Part shown: piece after piece, positions 30,229 through 38,428 of the stretch | Layout of the letters: every line of letters starts with the position of its first letter | How positions within the stretch are numbered: the stretch's first letter is position 1 | NCBI GenBank assembly: GCA_036496585.1 | Contig: DASXLB010000074.1 | Coordinates: 1-43,368 of the forward strand | Direction: 5' to 3' | Length of the DNA: 43,368 bases | DNA from: Vicinamibacterales bacterium | GTDB taxonomy: Bacteria > Acidobacteriota > Vicinamibacteria > Vicinamibacterales > 2-12-FULL-66-21 | Made by a program: the position numbers and the translations under genes | Notes under the pieces: model-generated | What the model saw: the letters and a program-made list of their open reading frames with translations, nothing else | What the model was told of the DNA's origin: nothing | Database searches by the model: none

Positions 30229-32862
30229 CTACTCGCGGAGTGCGTCCACCGGATTGAGCCGCATCGCGCGCCATGCCGGAACCAGGCACGCGACCAGCGC
30301 AATGGCCAGCAGCAGCGCCGGTACCGCCGCCAGCGTCACGCCGTCGGACGGGCCGATGCCGTAGAGCTGTGAGGCCATGGCGTGGGCCACCAGCACGGCG
30401 ATCACGAAGCCCGCCGCGATACCGGCGCCGCTGAGCGCCAGCCCTTCGCGCAGGACGGACCCGAGCACGGTCGCCGGCGTCGCGCCAAGCGCGAGGCGGA
30501 GGCCGATCTCGGCCGTCCGTTCGCTGACCGCGAGCGCCATCACGCCATAGACGCCGACCGCCGCCATGGTCAGCGCGAGCACCCCGAAGGCGCCGACGAG
30601 CAGCAGGACGAACCGACGTTCCGCCATCGAATCGGCGCGCACCTGCGCCATCGTGCGGATGTCGTAGACGGCGATGTTCCTGTCGACCGCCTGCACGGTG
30701 CTGCGCACCGCGGCCGACAGCGCCGCGGCGTCGCCGCTCGCGCGCAGCACCAGAAACGGATTGACCGGCGGCGTCTGCAGGTACCAGATGTACAGCTCCG
30801 GCGCGGGCTCTTCCTCGAGGCCGCTGTGACGGACGTCGCCGGCCACGCCGACGATCGTCACCCACGGTGCCGACGCCGAGCCGAAGCGGATGCGGCGTCC
30901 GATCGGATCCTCTCCGGGAAAGAGCCGCCGCGCCATCCGCTCGTTGACGATCGCGACCCGCGGCGAGGAAGGCCCGTCGGCGTCGGTGAACGATCGGCCG
31001 CGGAGCAGCGGGATTTCCATCGCCGCGAAATAACCGCGCATCGCGCGGCGGAATTCGACCTCCGGCCACTCGCCCGGCGGCCGCGCGCGCCCTTCCACGT
31101 CCACCTTCGTCGACACGTTCGTGCTGCCGAGCGGCAGGCGGGTCGTGCCGCCGACGCTGACGACTCCTGGGAGCGCCTCGAGGCGGGTGAAGAGATCCGC
31201 ATAGAGCGTCCGCTGCTGTTCGGGCGTGCGATAGGCAGCCGGGATCGCGATCTGCAGCGTCAGCAGGTGATCCGGCCGGAACCCGGGATCGACGGCGAGT
31301 ACCGCCAGGAAGCTGCGCAGCAGGAGCCCGGCGCCGAGCGTCAGCACCAGCGCCAGCGCGACCTCCCCCCCGACGAGCAGCGCGCGCAGGCGTCGCTGCC
31401 CACGGCCGGCCGTGAGGCCGCGGCCGCCGTCCTTGAGATTCGCCTGCACGTGCGGCCGAGTGCCCGCCAGCGCCGGCACGAGGCCGATGGCGAGGCCGGT
31501 GAGGACCGACAGACCGAACGTGAACGCCAGGACTGTCGCATCCGCATGAATGTCGCCGAGGCGCGGCATGTCACCCGGCGCCAGCGCGACCAGCCCACCG
31601 ATGCTCCATCGCACGGCCGCGAGCGCCAGCAGGCCGCCGGCGAGCGACAGCAGCATCGCTTCGACCAGCGTCTGCCGCACCAGCCGCGCCCGCGACGCAC
31701 CGAGCGCCGTCCTGATCGCCATTTCGCGCTGGCGCGTGCTGGTGCGCGCGAGCAGCAGGTTGGCGAGGTTGACACACGCCATCAGCAGCACGAAGCCGAC
31801 ACCGCCGAGCAGCAGCGCCAGCGCCGGCCGCATCGCGCCGACGGCCTGTTCGTGCAGGGGAACGACGGTGGCGCCGACGCCGCGGTTCGACGCGGGATAC
31901 GCCGCCGCCAGCTGCGCCGCGATGCCGCGCACCTGGCCATCCGCCTCAGCGACCGTGGCGCCAGGACGGAGGCGGCCGACGATCGACAGAAAATGCGCGC
32001 CGCGGGTAAGCGTGGCGAGGCCGGTGGCGCGGCTCTCCGCGGTGACGAACGTCAGCGCCAGCCAGCCATCGACGTCATACGAGCGCGCCATGCCGCTCGG
32101 GCCGAGCATCGTCTTGTAGGGGAAGACGAAGTCGGCCGGCATCACGCCCAAGATGGTGTACGGCTGGTTCTGGAGGGTGAGCACGCGCCCGACCACGGCG
32201 GGATCTCCACCCAGTCGCCGCTGCCAGAAGCCGTGGCTGACGACGATCGAGGTCTGCGGCTCGGCGGCGGCAAAGGTACGGCCCAGGATCGGCGACCGGC
32301 CGAGCAGCGCGAACATCCCCGGCGTGACGGCGGTCACGAGCATCTGATCGGTACCCGACGCGGACGTCAGCGGCACGCCGGCCAGGAAACCGTAGGCCGC
32401 CTGGACGTCGGCGAACGCGGTGGCCTTGCGGTAGTCGAGAAAGTCGAGGGGCGCGACCGCGTCGCGATCGCGATGCTCGAGGCCGTTCGAGCTCCACACC
32501 ATCACGAGACCGGCTGGATCGCCGTAGGGAAGCGGACGGATCAGCACGGCGTTGACGATCGTGAAGATCGCGGTGTTGGCGCCAATTCCCAGCGTCAGCG
32601 CGGCGACGGCGAGTGCCGTGAAAACCGGGTTGCGGGCGAACGTGCGCGCGGCAAAGCGGACGTCGACCGCAACCGATGACCAGTGCATGGAATCGCCCCC
32701 CTCTCGTGAGAAACGGACGAGCACCGCATTGAGCGCGACGTCGACCAGCGCGGCGGCGGACGGCCGGTCGCGATAGGCCTGCTCGATCGCCGCGCCGAAA
32801 CGCTCCCGGAACGCGCGCGGGTAGAGACGGAGCAGCACGCGGAGCGCGCGGGCCCGCGTCAC
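30229..32862 (-). CDS. Acidobacterial duplicated orphan permease (second copy)
   Basis: 877 residues with the same architecture as the 5885-8572 protein: a cytosolic lead ('LRVLLRLYPRAFRERFGAAI'), first membrane/periplasmic/FtsX half ('RNPVFTALAVAALTLGIGAN', 'QREMAIRTALGASRARLVRQ'), second half ('LLVGGEVALALVLTLGAGLL', 'TAEIGLRLALGATPATVLGS') and a 'CLVPAWRAMRLNPVDALRE' end. The GTG start at 32862 overlaps the PadR stop by 4 nt (GTGA). No ATPase gene is nearby. The lead segment differs from that of the other copy, so the two are paralogues rather than recent duplicates. Confidence 0.93.
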   Translation of the reverse strand: MTRARALRVLLRLYPRAFRERFGAAIEQAYRDRPSAAALVDVALNAVLVRFSREGGDSMHWSSVAVDVRFAARTFARNPVFTALAVAALTLGIGANTAIFTIVNAVLIRPLPYGDPAGLVMVWSSNGLEHRDRDAVAPLDFLDYRKATAFADVQAAYGFLAGVPLTSASGTDQMLVTAVTPGMFALLGRSPILGRTFAAAEPQTSIVVSHGFWQRRLGGDPAVVGRVLTLQNQPYTILGVMPADFVFPYKTMLGPSGMARSYDVDGWLALTFVTAESRATGLATLTRGAHFLSIVGRLRPGATVAEADGQVRGIAAQLAAAYPASNRGVGATVVPLHEQAVGAMRPALALLLGGVGFVLLMACVNLANLLLARTSTRQREMAIRTALGASRARLVRQTLVEAMLLSLAGGLLALAAVRWSIGGLVALAPGDMPRLGDIHADATVLAFTFGLSVLTGLAIGLVPALAGTRPHVQANLKDGGRGLTAGRGQRRLRALLVGGEVALALVLTLGAGLLLRSFLAVLAVDPGFRPDHLLTLQIAIPAAYRTPEQQRTLYADLFTRLEALPGVVSVGGTTRLPLGSTNVSTKVDVEGRARPPGEWPEVEFRRAMRGYFAAMEIPLLRGRSFTDADGPSSPRVAIVNERMARRLFPGEDPIGRRIRFGSASAPWVTIVGVAGDVRHSGLEEEPAPELYIWYLQTPPVNPFLVLRASGDAAALSAAVRSTVQAVDRNIAVYDIRTMAQVRADSMAERRFVLLLVGAFGVLALTMAAVGVYGVMALAVSERTAEIGLRLALGATPATVLGSVLREGLALSGAGIAAGFVIAVLVAHAMASQLYGIGPSDGVTLAAVPALLLAIALVACLVPAWRAMRLNPVDALRE

Positions 32863-33197
32863 GCGCCTCCTCCGCGGAACAGGCGGCGCCCGGCGGTCAC
32901 CTGTCCGGCGAGCCGTTCCACTTCGGCTCGAGCCACCGCCCGGCCGAGCGCCGTGAGGCGGTAGTAGCGGCGCCGTTGATCGTCGTGCCCCCGCCGATCG
33001 TCGAGTTCCTCGATCAGCGCCTGATCGAGCATGCGGGCGAGCGCGCGGTACAGCGTGCCGGGATGAATCACGATGGCGCCCCCGCTGCGGCGTTCGACGT
33101 CCTGCATGATGTCGTAGCCATGCCGTTCCCCTGCGGCCAGCGCCATGGCGATCTCGAGGACGACTGGCGTGAGCGGCAGGAAGCGATCGGAGTCCAT
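32859..33197 (-). CDS. PadR-family transcriptional regulator (second copy)
   Basis: 112 residues: 'LPLTPVVLEIAMALAAGERH' and 'GYDIMQDVERRSGGAIVIHP', recognition region 'GTLYRALARMLDQALIEELD', wing 'RRRYYRLTALGRAVARAEVE'. It is coupled to the permease gene by a GTGA overlap. Its ATG lies 5 nt after TATAGT, which is part of a long palindrome, so strong self-repression is expected. The HTH and wing are typical; the C-terminal dimer helix is short. Confidence 0.92.
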   Translation of the reverse strand: MDSDRFLPLTPVVLEIAMALAAGERHGYDIMQDVERRSGGAIVIHPGTLYRALARMLDQALIEELDDRRGHDDQRRRYYRLTALGRAVARAEVERLAGQVTAGRRLFRGGGA

Positions 33198-33200
33198 GCC

Positions 33201-33227
33201 GCACTATACGCGTAAAGCGCATAGTGC
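33201..33227 (-). promoter_or_regulatory. PadR operator palindrome overlapping the -10 element
   Basis: Perfect arms GCACTAT (33201-33207) and ATAGTGC (33221-33227) flank a partly symmetric centre; the two 12-bp halves agree at 10 positions. The -10 TATAGT (33208-33203, minus strand) lies in one arm and the PadR start codon begins 5 nt beyond. A bound dimer would block transcription of PadR and the permease. Confidence 0.75.
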
Positions 33228-33297
33228 AGTTCCTATCCGTGACGAACGCCGGTACGGACGACTGGCAGCGTCTGGCGAACCGGCGCTCGGCCGCCTG

Positions 33298-33675
33298 CTA
33301 CGCCGGTTCGACCGGCGAGCCGGCGTGCAGGCACTGGCTGACGGTGTAGATCAGATCTTCGGGAGTCACCGGCTTGTGCAGGACGCACGCGACGTCGAGC
33401 GTGCTCGTGTCGATCGTCGATCCGGTGACGACGACGATGGGGATGTCGCTGGTCGGCGCGCGCGAGGCGAGTTCCTGCTGGACCGACAGGCCGTCGACCG
33501 CGCGCAGAATGAGATCGAGCACCACGAGATCCGGCCGATCGTTCTCCACGAGCTGCAGCGCCTCGTAGCCGTCGCCGGCTTCCTGTACGTCGTATCCGGC
33601 AATCGCGAGCGCCATTCGAAACACCCGTCGCAGGGCGGCATCGTCTTCGACAATCAGGATCCGCTTCGCGCGCAT
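33298..33675 (-). CDS. Single-domain response regulator (receiver only)
   Basis: 125 residues, only a CheY-like receiver: acidic pair 'ILIVEDDAALRRVF', phospho-acceptor in 'DLVVLDLILRAVDG', 'IPIVVVTGSTIDTS' (Thr), and 'CVLHKPVTPEDLIY' (Lys). It has no output domain, so it must act by binding a partner or as part of a phosphorelay; no kinase gene is adjacent. The start is ATG 33675, or GTG 33681; TAGGAT lies 9 nt before the ATG. The 200 bp upstream to the divergent gene hold no other recognisable feature. Confidence 0.88.
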   Translation of the reverse strand: MRAKRILIVEDDAALRRVFRMALAIAGYDVQEAGDGYEALQLVENDRPDLVVLDLILRAVDGLSVQQELASRAPTSDIPIVVVTGSTIDTSTLDVACVLHKPVTPEDLIYTVSQCLHAGSPVEPA

Positions 33676-33902
33676 CGGCACTTTATCCTAGACCGCCGAC
33701 AGGTATATCGAAAGCTGAACCACTTACCTCTGCCGTGTCGAACGGCTCGGAGCGCGCATTGGCGCGCCTCGTGGCGAACCGCGGGCCGAGTGCCGCGGGC
33801 TGGTCCCTCCCGGCGGACGTTTGGACCCCCGACACCTCCGTCGGTCACCTTTTCCCGTCGACGCTGGTGGCGTCGCCGTCTCTGGCATGCACGGAGGGAC
33901 CG

Positions 33903-34388
33903 ATGCATGCCGCCTGGATGCTCGCGCTGTGGTTGATCGGGTCGGCCGACAAGCCGCCGATGGCGTCGATGGCGCGGGTGAGGCCGACCCGCGGCGCCGA
34001 GATGATCCTCCTCGACGCGGCCGCGCGATCCGCGACCGTGCGTGATCTGCTGGATCGCATCGCCGCGAGCGACGTCATCGTCTACGTCGAGCTCACTGCG
34101 CCGGCGCAGGTGCCGATCGCGCGCACCAAGCTCGTCGCCGCGACACCGGCCGCGCGCTTCCTTCGCGTCGGCATCAACGTCGCGCTCCCGATGCACGACT
34201 GGGCCGCGTTGCTGGGGCACGAACTGCAGCACGCCGTCGAGATCGCCGAACACCCCGACGTGCGAGACGACGAGGGCGTGCGGCGCCTCTATGCGAGCAT
34301 CGGACATCAGTACGGCATCGACAACTACGAGACAGGCGCGGCCGTGACGATCGAGCGGCGGGTTCGCGAAGAGCTGCGGCATCACTGA
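33903..34388 (+). CDS. Small exported HExxH putative metalloprotease
   Basis: 161 residues. The start at 33903 is chosen because GGAGGGAC directly precedes it and a short hydrophobic lead follows ('MHAAWMLALWLIGSADKPPM'), which may be a weak signal peptide. The zinc motif is 'LLGHELQHAVEIAEH' (His106, Glu107, His110), with Glu143 in 'DNYETGAAVTIERR' as a possible third ligand. It has no recognised family name. An in-frame ATG at 33735 would add 56 residues of coding-unlike sequence. Confidence 0.72.
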   Translation: MHAAWMLALWLIGSADKPPMASMARVRPTRGAEMILLDAAARSATVRDLLDRIAASDVIVYVELTAPAQVPIARTKLVAATPAARFLRVGINVALPMHDWAALLGHELQHAVEIAEHPDVRDDEGVRRLYASIGHQYGIDNYETGAAVTIERRVREELRHH

Positions 34389-34415
34389 TCGGAGCAGCCC
34401 GCCCCCTCCTGTATC

Positions 34416-34991
34416 ATGGGGCGTTCCGCTTTGGCTTCAGGGCTGGCCGTCATGCTCGCCGCGCTCCTCACGGCCTCTTTCGAGATGAAAGGGGTCGCTG
34501 GCGGGCTGCTGCGCCCCCTCGAACCGTCGGGCACCGCCAACGTGCTCGTATTCACCGCGACCGATTGCCCGGTCTCGAACGGCTACGCGCCGGAGATTCA
34601 GCGGATTTGTGCCGCCTATCGCGGCCGCGGCGTGCAGTGTCTGCTGATCTACGAGGATCCGGGGGTGGCGCCGGCCGGCGTGCGCGCGCACCTGCGCGAG
34701 TACGGCTATGGCGATCTGCCCGCGGCCGTCGACGACGGCACGCTGGCCGCGCGGGTCGGCGCGACGATCACGCCGGAGGTGGCGGTGATCGACAAGGCCG
34801 GCGCGACCCGGTATCGCGGGCGCATCGACAACCAGTACGCCGCTCTCGGCCGGCCGCGCCGTGTCGTCACGCTGCACGATCTCGCCGGCGCGCTCGAGGC
34901 GCTGCTGTCCGACAGGACCATCGGCGCGCCAGTCACACAGCCGATCGGCTGCTACATCGTGCCGCCCGCGATGCGGCCCAGGACACCATGA
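34416..34991 (+). CDS. Thioredoxin-like (redoxin) protein, exported
   Basis: About 191 residues. A hydrophobic lead (about 8-22) is followed by a thioredoxin-like fold with 'VLVFTATDCPVSNGYAPEIQ' (Cys51, single-Cys CPVSN motif) and 'GATITPEVAVIDKAG' (cis-Pro region). It ends with 'PVTQPIGCYIVPP'. The lone Cys resembles redoxins encoded beside cytochrome/PHM-like monooxygenases in Acidobacteria and Planctomycetes, exactly as here: the next gene overlaps its stop (ATGA). The start is uncertain: ATG 34416 lies within TATCAT, so a later start such as ATG 34452 is possible. Confidence 0.8.
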   Translation: MGRSALASGLAVMLAALLTASFEMKGVAGGLLRPLEPSGTANVLVFTATDCPVSNGYAPEIQRICAAYRGRGVQCLLIYEDPGVAPAGVRAHLREYGYGDLPAAVDDGTLAARVGATITPEVAVIDKAGATRYRGRIDNQYAALGRPRRVVTLHDLAGALEALLSDRTIGAPVTQPIGCYIVPPAMRPRTP

Positions 34992-36403
34992 TTCGACGCT
35001 GGTCTCTCCCTGCGCTGCTCGGCCTCTCGATCGTGGCCGCCTTGGCCGCCGCGGCCGCACCCACGCCTCACGGCGGCACCGCGCGGCCGACCTACGCCGA
35101 AGACGTGGCCCCCATCCTCTACAAGAACTGCGTCACCTGCCATCGTGCCGGGGAAGCCGCGCCGTTTCCGCTCGCGACCTTCGCCGACGCGCAGAAGCAC
35201 GGGCGGCAGATCGCCAAGGTGACGAGGTTGCGGTATATGCCCCCCTGGCATGCCGCGCACGGCTTCGGCGAGTTCGCCGGCGAACGCCGGCTGACCGACG
35301 ACCAGATTGCCACGATCGACCGCTGGGTCGCCGGCGGCATGCCGGAAGGGGACGCGCGAAAAACGCCGCCGGTGCCGACGTTTCCTGCCGGATGGCAACT
35401 GGGCACGCCGGATCTCATCCTCAAGATGCCGGCCGGGTTCCAGGTGCCGGCGTCGGGCGCCGACGTCTATCGCAATTTTGTCATCCCGACCCATCTCGCC
35501 GACGACAAGTGGGTCCGCGCGATCGAGTTCCGGCCGAGCGCGCGCAAGGCCGTGCACCATGTGCTGTTCGCCTACGACGCGACGGGCGCCGCGGCGGCGC
35601 AGGATGGGCGCGATGGCATGCCCGGTTTCGGCGGGATGGGCAGCGTCGGGGCCGGCGGTTTGGCCGGAGGCACAGGGCCGCTTGGCGGCTGGGCGGTCGG
35701 CGCGACGCCGCAGATGCTCCCCGAGGGGGTCGCGCTCTCCCTGCCGAAGGGATCGGACGTGATCCTGCAGATGCACTTCCATCCCACCGGCAAGGCGGAG
35801 ACCGAGCTGTCGACGATCGGCATCTACTTCGCCGATCAGGCCCCTGAACGGCGGCTGTGGAGCGTGCAGGTACCGGCGCTGTTCGGGTTCGGCGCCGGCA
35901 TCGACATTCCGCCAGGCAGCCACGACTACGCCATCGCGGACGCATTCACGCTGCCGGTCGACGTCCGCGCCTTTTCGATCAACGCGCACGCGCACTATCT
36001 GGCGAAGGAGATGAAGGCGACGGCCTCCCTTCCCGACGGGACGACGCAGCCACTCCTGTGGATTCCGGACTGGGACTTCGCCTGGCAGGATCGCTACACC
36101 TACCAGTCGCCGCTGCTGCTGCCGAAGGGCACCCGGATCGACGCGCGCATCGTCTACGACAACAGCGACGACAACCCGCACAACCCGCAGACACCGCCGG
36201 TGCGCGTGCAATGGGGCGAGCAGTCGTTCGACGAGATGGGCAGCGTGATCCTCGCGGTGCAGGCCGTGCGGAAGGAAGACGAACCTTTCCTGCGGCAGGC
36301 GCTCGCCGAGCGCCTGCGGCGCGCCGTCGCGGACGGCCGCGCCAACGGCACGCTCATGCGGCTGATGCGGCAGCGCGAGGGGCGCGGCGGCGCGCCGCGA
36401 TAG
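34988..36403 (+). CDS. Exported cytochrome c fused to PHM-like copper monooxygenase domain
   Basis: 471 residues with a signal peptide (about 1-24). Next is a c-type haem site 'KNCVTCHRAG' (Cys48, Cys51, His52) in a small cytochrome domain, then a region like the ascorbate-dependent type II copper monooxygenases: paired 'AVHHVLFAYD' (His190, His191), 'ILQMHFHPTGKAE' (His263, His265) and 'FSINAHAHYLAKEM' (His334, His336, Met342). A Gly-rich insert at about 208-236 interrupts the domain. The fused haem could feed electrons to copper in place of ascorbate. The substrate is unknown. It is coupled to the redoxin gene by a 4-nt overlap. Confidence 0.85.
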   Translation: MIRRWSLPALLGLSIVAALAAAAAPTPHGGTARPTYAEDVAPILYKNCVTCHRAGEAAPFPLATFADAQKHGRQIAKVTRLRYMPPWHAAHGFGEFAGERRLTDDQIATIDRWVAGGMPEGDARKTPPVPTFPAGWQLGTPDLILKMPAGFQVPASGADVYRNFVIPTHLADDKWVRAIEFRPSARKAVHHVLFAYDATGAAAAQDGRDGMPGFGGMGSVGAGGLAGGTGPLGGWAVGATPQMLPEGVALSLPKGSDVILQMHFHPTGKAETELSTIGIYFADQAPERRLWSVQVPALFGFGAGIDIPPGSHDYAIADAFTLPVDVRAFSINAHAHYLAKEMKATASLPDGTTQPLLWIPDWDFAWQDRYTYQSPLLLPKGTRIDARIVYDNSDDNPHNPQTPPVRVQWGEQSFDEMGSVILAVQAVRKEDEPFLRQALAERLRRAVADGRANGTLMRLMRQREGRGGAPR

Positions 36404-36422
36404 CCCTGCCCGCCGGCTGGCG

Positions 36423-36428
36423 TAGAAT
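36423..36428 (+). promoter_or_regulatory. -10-like element TAGAAT
   Basis: TAGAAT ends 6 nt before ATG 36435; the layout matches those at 16524 and 37607. Confidence 0.6.
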
Positions 36429-36434
36429 CCGCGG

Positions 36435-37550
36435 ATGCCACACACGCTCTCGCGTCGAGACCTGTTCGCCGCGCTCGGCGGCGCCGTCTGCGTGCCGCAC
36501 CTGCTCTCCGCCCAGGCGCCGGCACGTCAGGGCGGCCCGACCGTCATCTCGACTCCGCCGCGGACCTTCGGGCCCGACGCCACCCTGACCACGTATTTTC
36601 CCGATCCCGATCTGATCACCGTCGATCCCGCGTTCGGCGGGCTGATCCAGGGGAACACCACGATCGTGCGGCTCTGGACGGGCGCGCTCTGGGCGGAAGG
36701 CCCGGCGTGGAGCCCACAGGGCCGGTATCTGCTGTGGAGCGACATCCCGAACAACCGCCAGTACCGCTGGATGGAAGACGACGGGCACGTCTCCGTGTTC
36801 CGCAGCCCGTCGAACTACAGCAACGGCAACAGCTTCGATGCGCAGGGACGGCAGTTGTCCTGCGAGCACGCGACGCGGCGCGTCGTCCGCTACGAGCACG
36901 ACGGCTCGGTCACGGTGATCGCCGACGCGTATCAAGGCAAGCGGCTGAATTCGCCGAACGACATCGTGGCGCACCGGGACGGCGCCCTCTGGTTCACCGA
37001 TCCGCCCTACGGGCAGCAGCTGTACGAGGGGGGAGCCTCGCGGCAGCCGTCGCGCGAGCTGCCGACGAACGTGTACCGGGTCGACGCGTCCGGCCGGCTC
37101 GACGTCGTGATCACCGAGGACCAGGTGCCGGATCCCAACGGCCTCGCCTTTTCGCCTGACTACCGCCGGCTGTATGTGACGAGCACCGGCAAGGGGCCCG
37201 GCGACAAGGGGGACGGCGGCAAGGGAGAGGTCTACGTGTTCGATGTCGGCGCCGACAACCGCGTCTCAAACAAGCGTCTCTTCACCGACTGCATGATCGA
37301 CGGCGTGAAGTGCGGTCCCGACGGGGTGCGGTGCGACGTCGACGGCAACGTCTGGCTGGCCAGCAGCGCCGGACCGGTGCTGGGCTACAGCGGCGTGACG
37401 GTGTGGAATCCCGCCGGCAAGCTGCTGGGACGGATCCGCCTGCCTGAGGTCTGCGCCAACATCACCTTCGGCGGCCAGAAGCGCAACCGACTGTTCATGT
37501 GCGCGAGCCAGTCGATCTACGCGGTCTACGTCGGCACGCAGGGCGCGTAG
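36435..37550 (+). CDS. TAT-exported SMP-30/gluconolactonase-like beta-propeller
   Basis: 371 residues. A twin-arginine signal ('LSRRDLFAALGGAVCVP') is followed by a six-bladed SGL propeller: 'WAEGPAWSPQGRYLLWSDIP' (metal-ligand Glu), 'LNSPNDIVAHRDGALWFTDP' (Asn, Asp), 'PDPNGLAFSPDYRRLYVTST' and 'DGVRCDVDGNVWLAS'. These are the metal and catalytic positions of gluconolactonase/SMP-30 lactonases. A sugar-lactone hydrolase in the periplasm is likely and would fit sugar oxidation by a dehydrogenase. It is followed after 68 bp by a DUF1080 gene with its own promoter. Confidence 0.88.
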   Translation: MPHTLSRRDLFAALGGAVCVPHLLSAQAPARQGGPTVISTPPRTFGPDATLTTYFPDPDLITVDPAFGGLIQGNTTIVRLWTGALWAEGPAWSPQGRYLLWSDIPNNRQYRWMEDDGHVSVFRSPSNYSNGNSFDAQGRQLSCEHATRRVVRYEHDGSVTVIADAYQGKRLNSPNDIVAHRDGALWFTDPPYGQQLYEGGASRQPSRELPTNVYRVDASGRLDVVITEDQVPDPNGLAFSPDYRRLYVTSTGKGPGDKGDGGKGEVYVFDVGADNRVSNKRLFTDCMIDGVKCGPDGVRCDVDGNVWLASSAGPVLGYSGVTVWNPAGKLLGRIRLPEVCANITFGGQKRNRLFMCASQSIYAVYVGTQGA

Positions 37551-37606
37551 GCCCCGCCGACGCCCCGCCCGGTGGAGGGCGGTGGCGCTGGCAGTCGGGC
37601 CTGCCG

Positions 37607-37612
37607 TAGAAT
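37607..37612 (+). promoter_or_regulatory. -10-like element TAGAAT
   Basis: TAGAAT ends 6 nt before ATG 37619, with no Shine-Dalgarno sequence. Confidence 0.6.
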
Positions 37613-37618
37613 GCGCGG

Positions 37619-38407
37619 ATGCGCAACGCTTTCGCCACGCTCGCCGCCGTTGTCGTCATCGGCGCCGCCATTCACGCCCAGCAACCGGCGCCGGCGCGTC
37701 CGCAAGGCGATCCGAAGTTGACGGAAGTCTGGGAGCCGGTGCCAAAAATCGTGGCGCCCGGAGCCACCAGCGACGCCCCCCCGGCGGACGCGATCGTGCT
37801 GTTCGACGGCCGGAACCTGGACGAATGGGTGTCGAACAAGGACAAGAGCCCGGCGAAGTGGATCGTCGCGGACGGCATCCTCACGGTCGACAAGAAGGCC
37901 GGCAACATCGAGACGAAGCGGGCGTTCAAGAACTACCAGATTCACCTCGAGTGGCGCATCCCGGCCGGCATCAGCGGCCAGGATCAGGCACGCGGCAACA
38001 GCGGGCTCTTCCTCGCCTCGACCGGGAGCGGCGACTCCGGCTACGAGCTGCAGATCCTCGACTCGTACGACAACAAGACGTACGTGAACGGCCAGGCGGC
38101 GAGCGTCTACAAGCAATCGCCGCCGCTGGTCAACGCCATGCGCAAGCCGGGCGAGTGGCAGACCTACGACGTGATCTGGACGGCGCCGACCTTCAACGGC
38201 GACGGCACGGTGAAGACGCCGGCCTACGTCACCGCGTTCCACAACGGCGTCCTGGTGCAGAACCATTTCGAGCTGATCGGCGAGACACTCTACATCGGCA
38301 AGCCGTACTACAAGGCGTACGATCGCGCGCCGATCAAGCTGCAGGCGCACGGCGACCCGAGCCCGGCGATCAGCTTCCGGAATATCTGGATTCGGGAACT
38401 GCCGTAG
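37619..38407 (+). CDS. Exported DUF1080 protein (3-keto-disaccharide hydrolase family), second copy
   Basis: 262 residues with a signal peptide (MRNAFATLAAVVVIGAAIHA). The DUF1080 domain reads 'DAIVLFDGRNLDEWV', 'WIVADGILTVDKKAGNIETK', 'YQIHLEWRIPAG', 'GNSGLFLASTGSGDSGYELQ' and the end 'ISFRNIWIREL'. It lacks the Pro/Ala insert of the first copy and looks like the regular form. By family it should act on keto-sugars in the periplasm. The neighbouring lactonase-like gene suggests oxidative sugar breakdown, but no dehydrogenase gene is adjacent here. Confidence 0.9.
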   Translation: MRNAFATLAAVVVIGAAIHAQQPAPARPQGDPKLTEVWEPVPKIVAPGATSDAPPADAIVLFDGRNLDEWVSNKDKSPAKWIVADGILTVDKKAGNIETKRAFKNYQIHLEWRIPAGISGQDQARGNSGLFLASTGSGDSGYELQILDSYDNKTYVNGQAASVYKQSPPLVNAMRKPGEWQTYDVIWTAPTFNGDGTVKTPAYVTAFHNGVLVQNHFELIGETLYIGKPYYKAYDRAPIKLQAHGDPSPAISFRNIWIRELP

Positions 38408-38428
38408 CGGCGGCGGACGCCCGGCGCA

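Noticed and set aside
30382-32679. Long plus-strand ORF of 765 codons opposite the second permease
   Set aside because: Arg/Gln/Glu-rich shadow frame without motifs; the opposite strand is an unmistakable FtsX-type permease.
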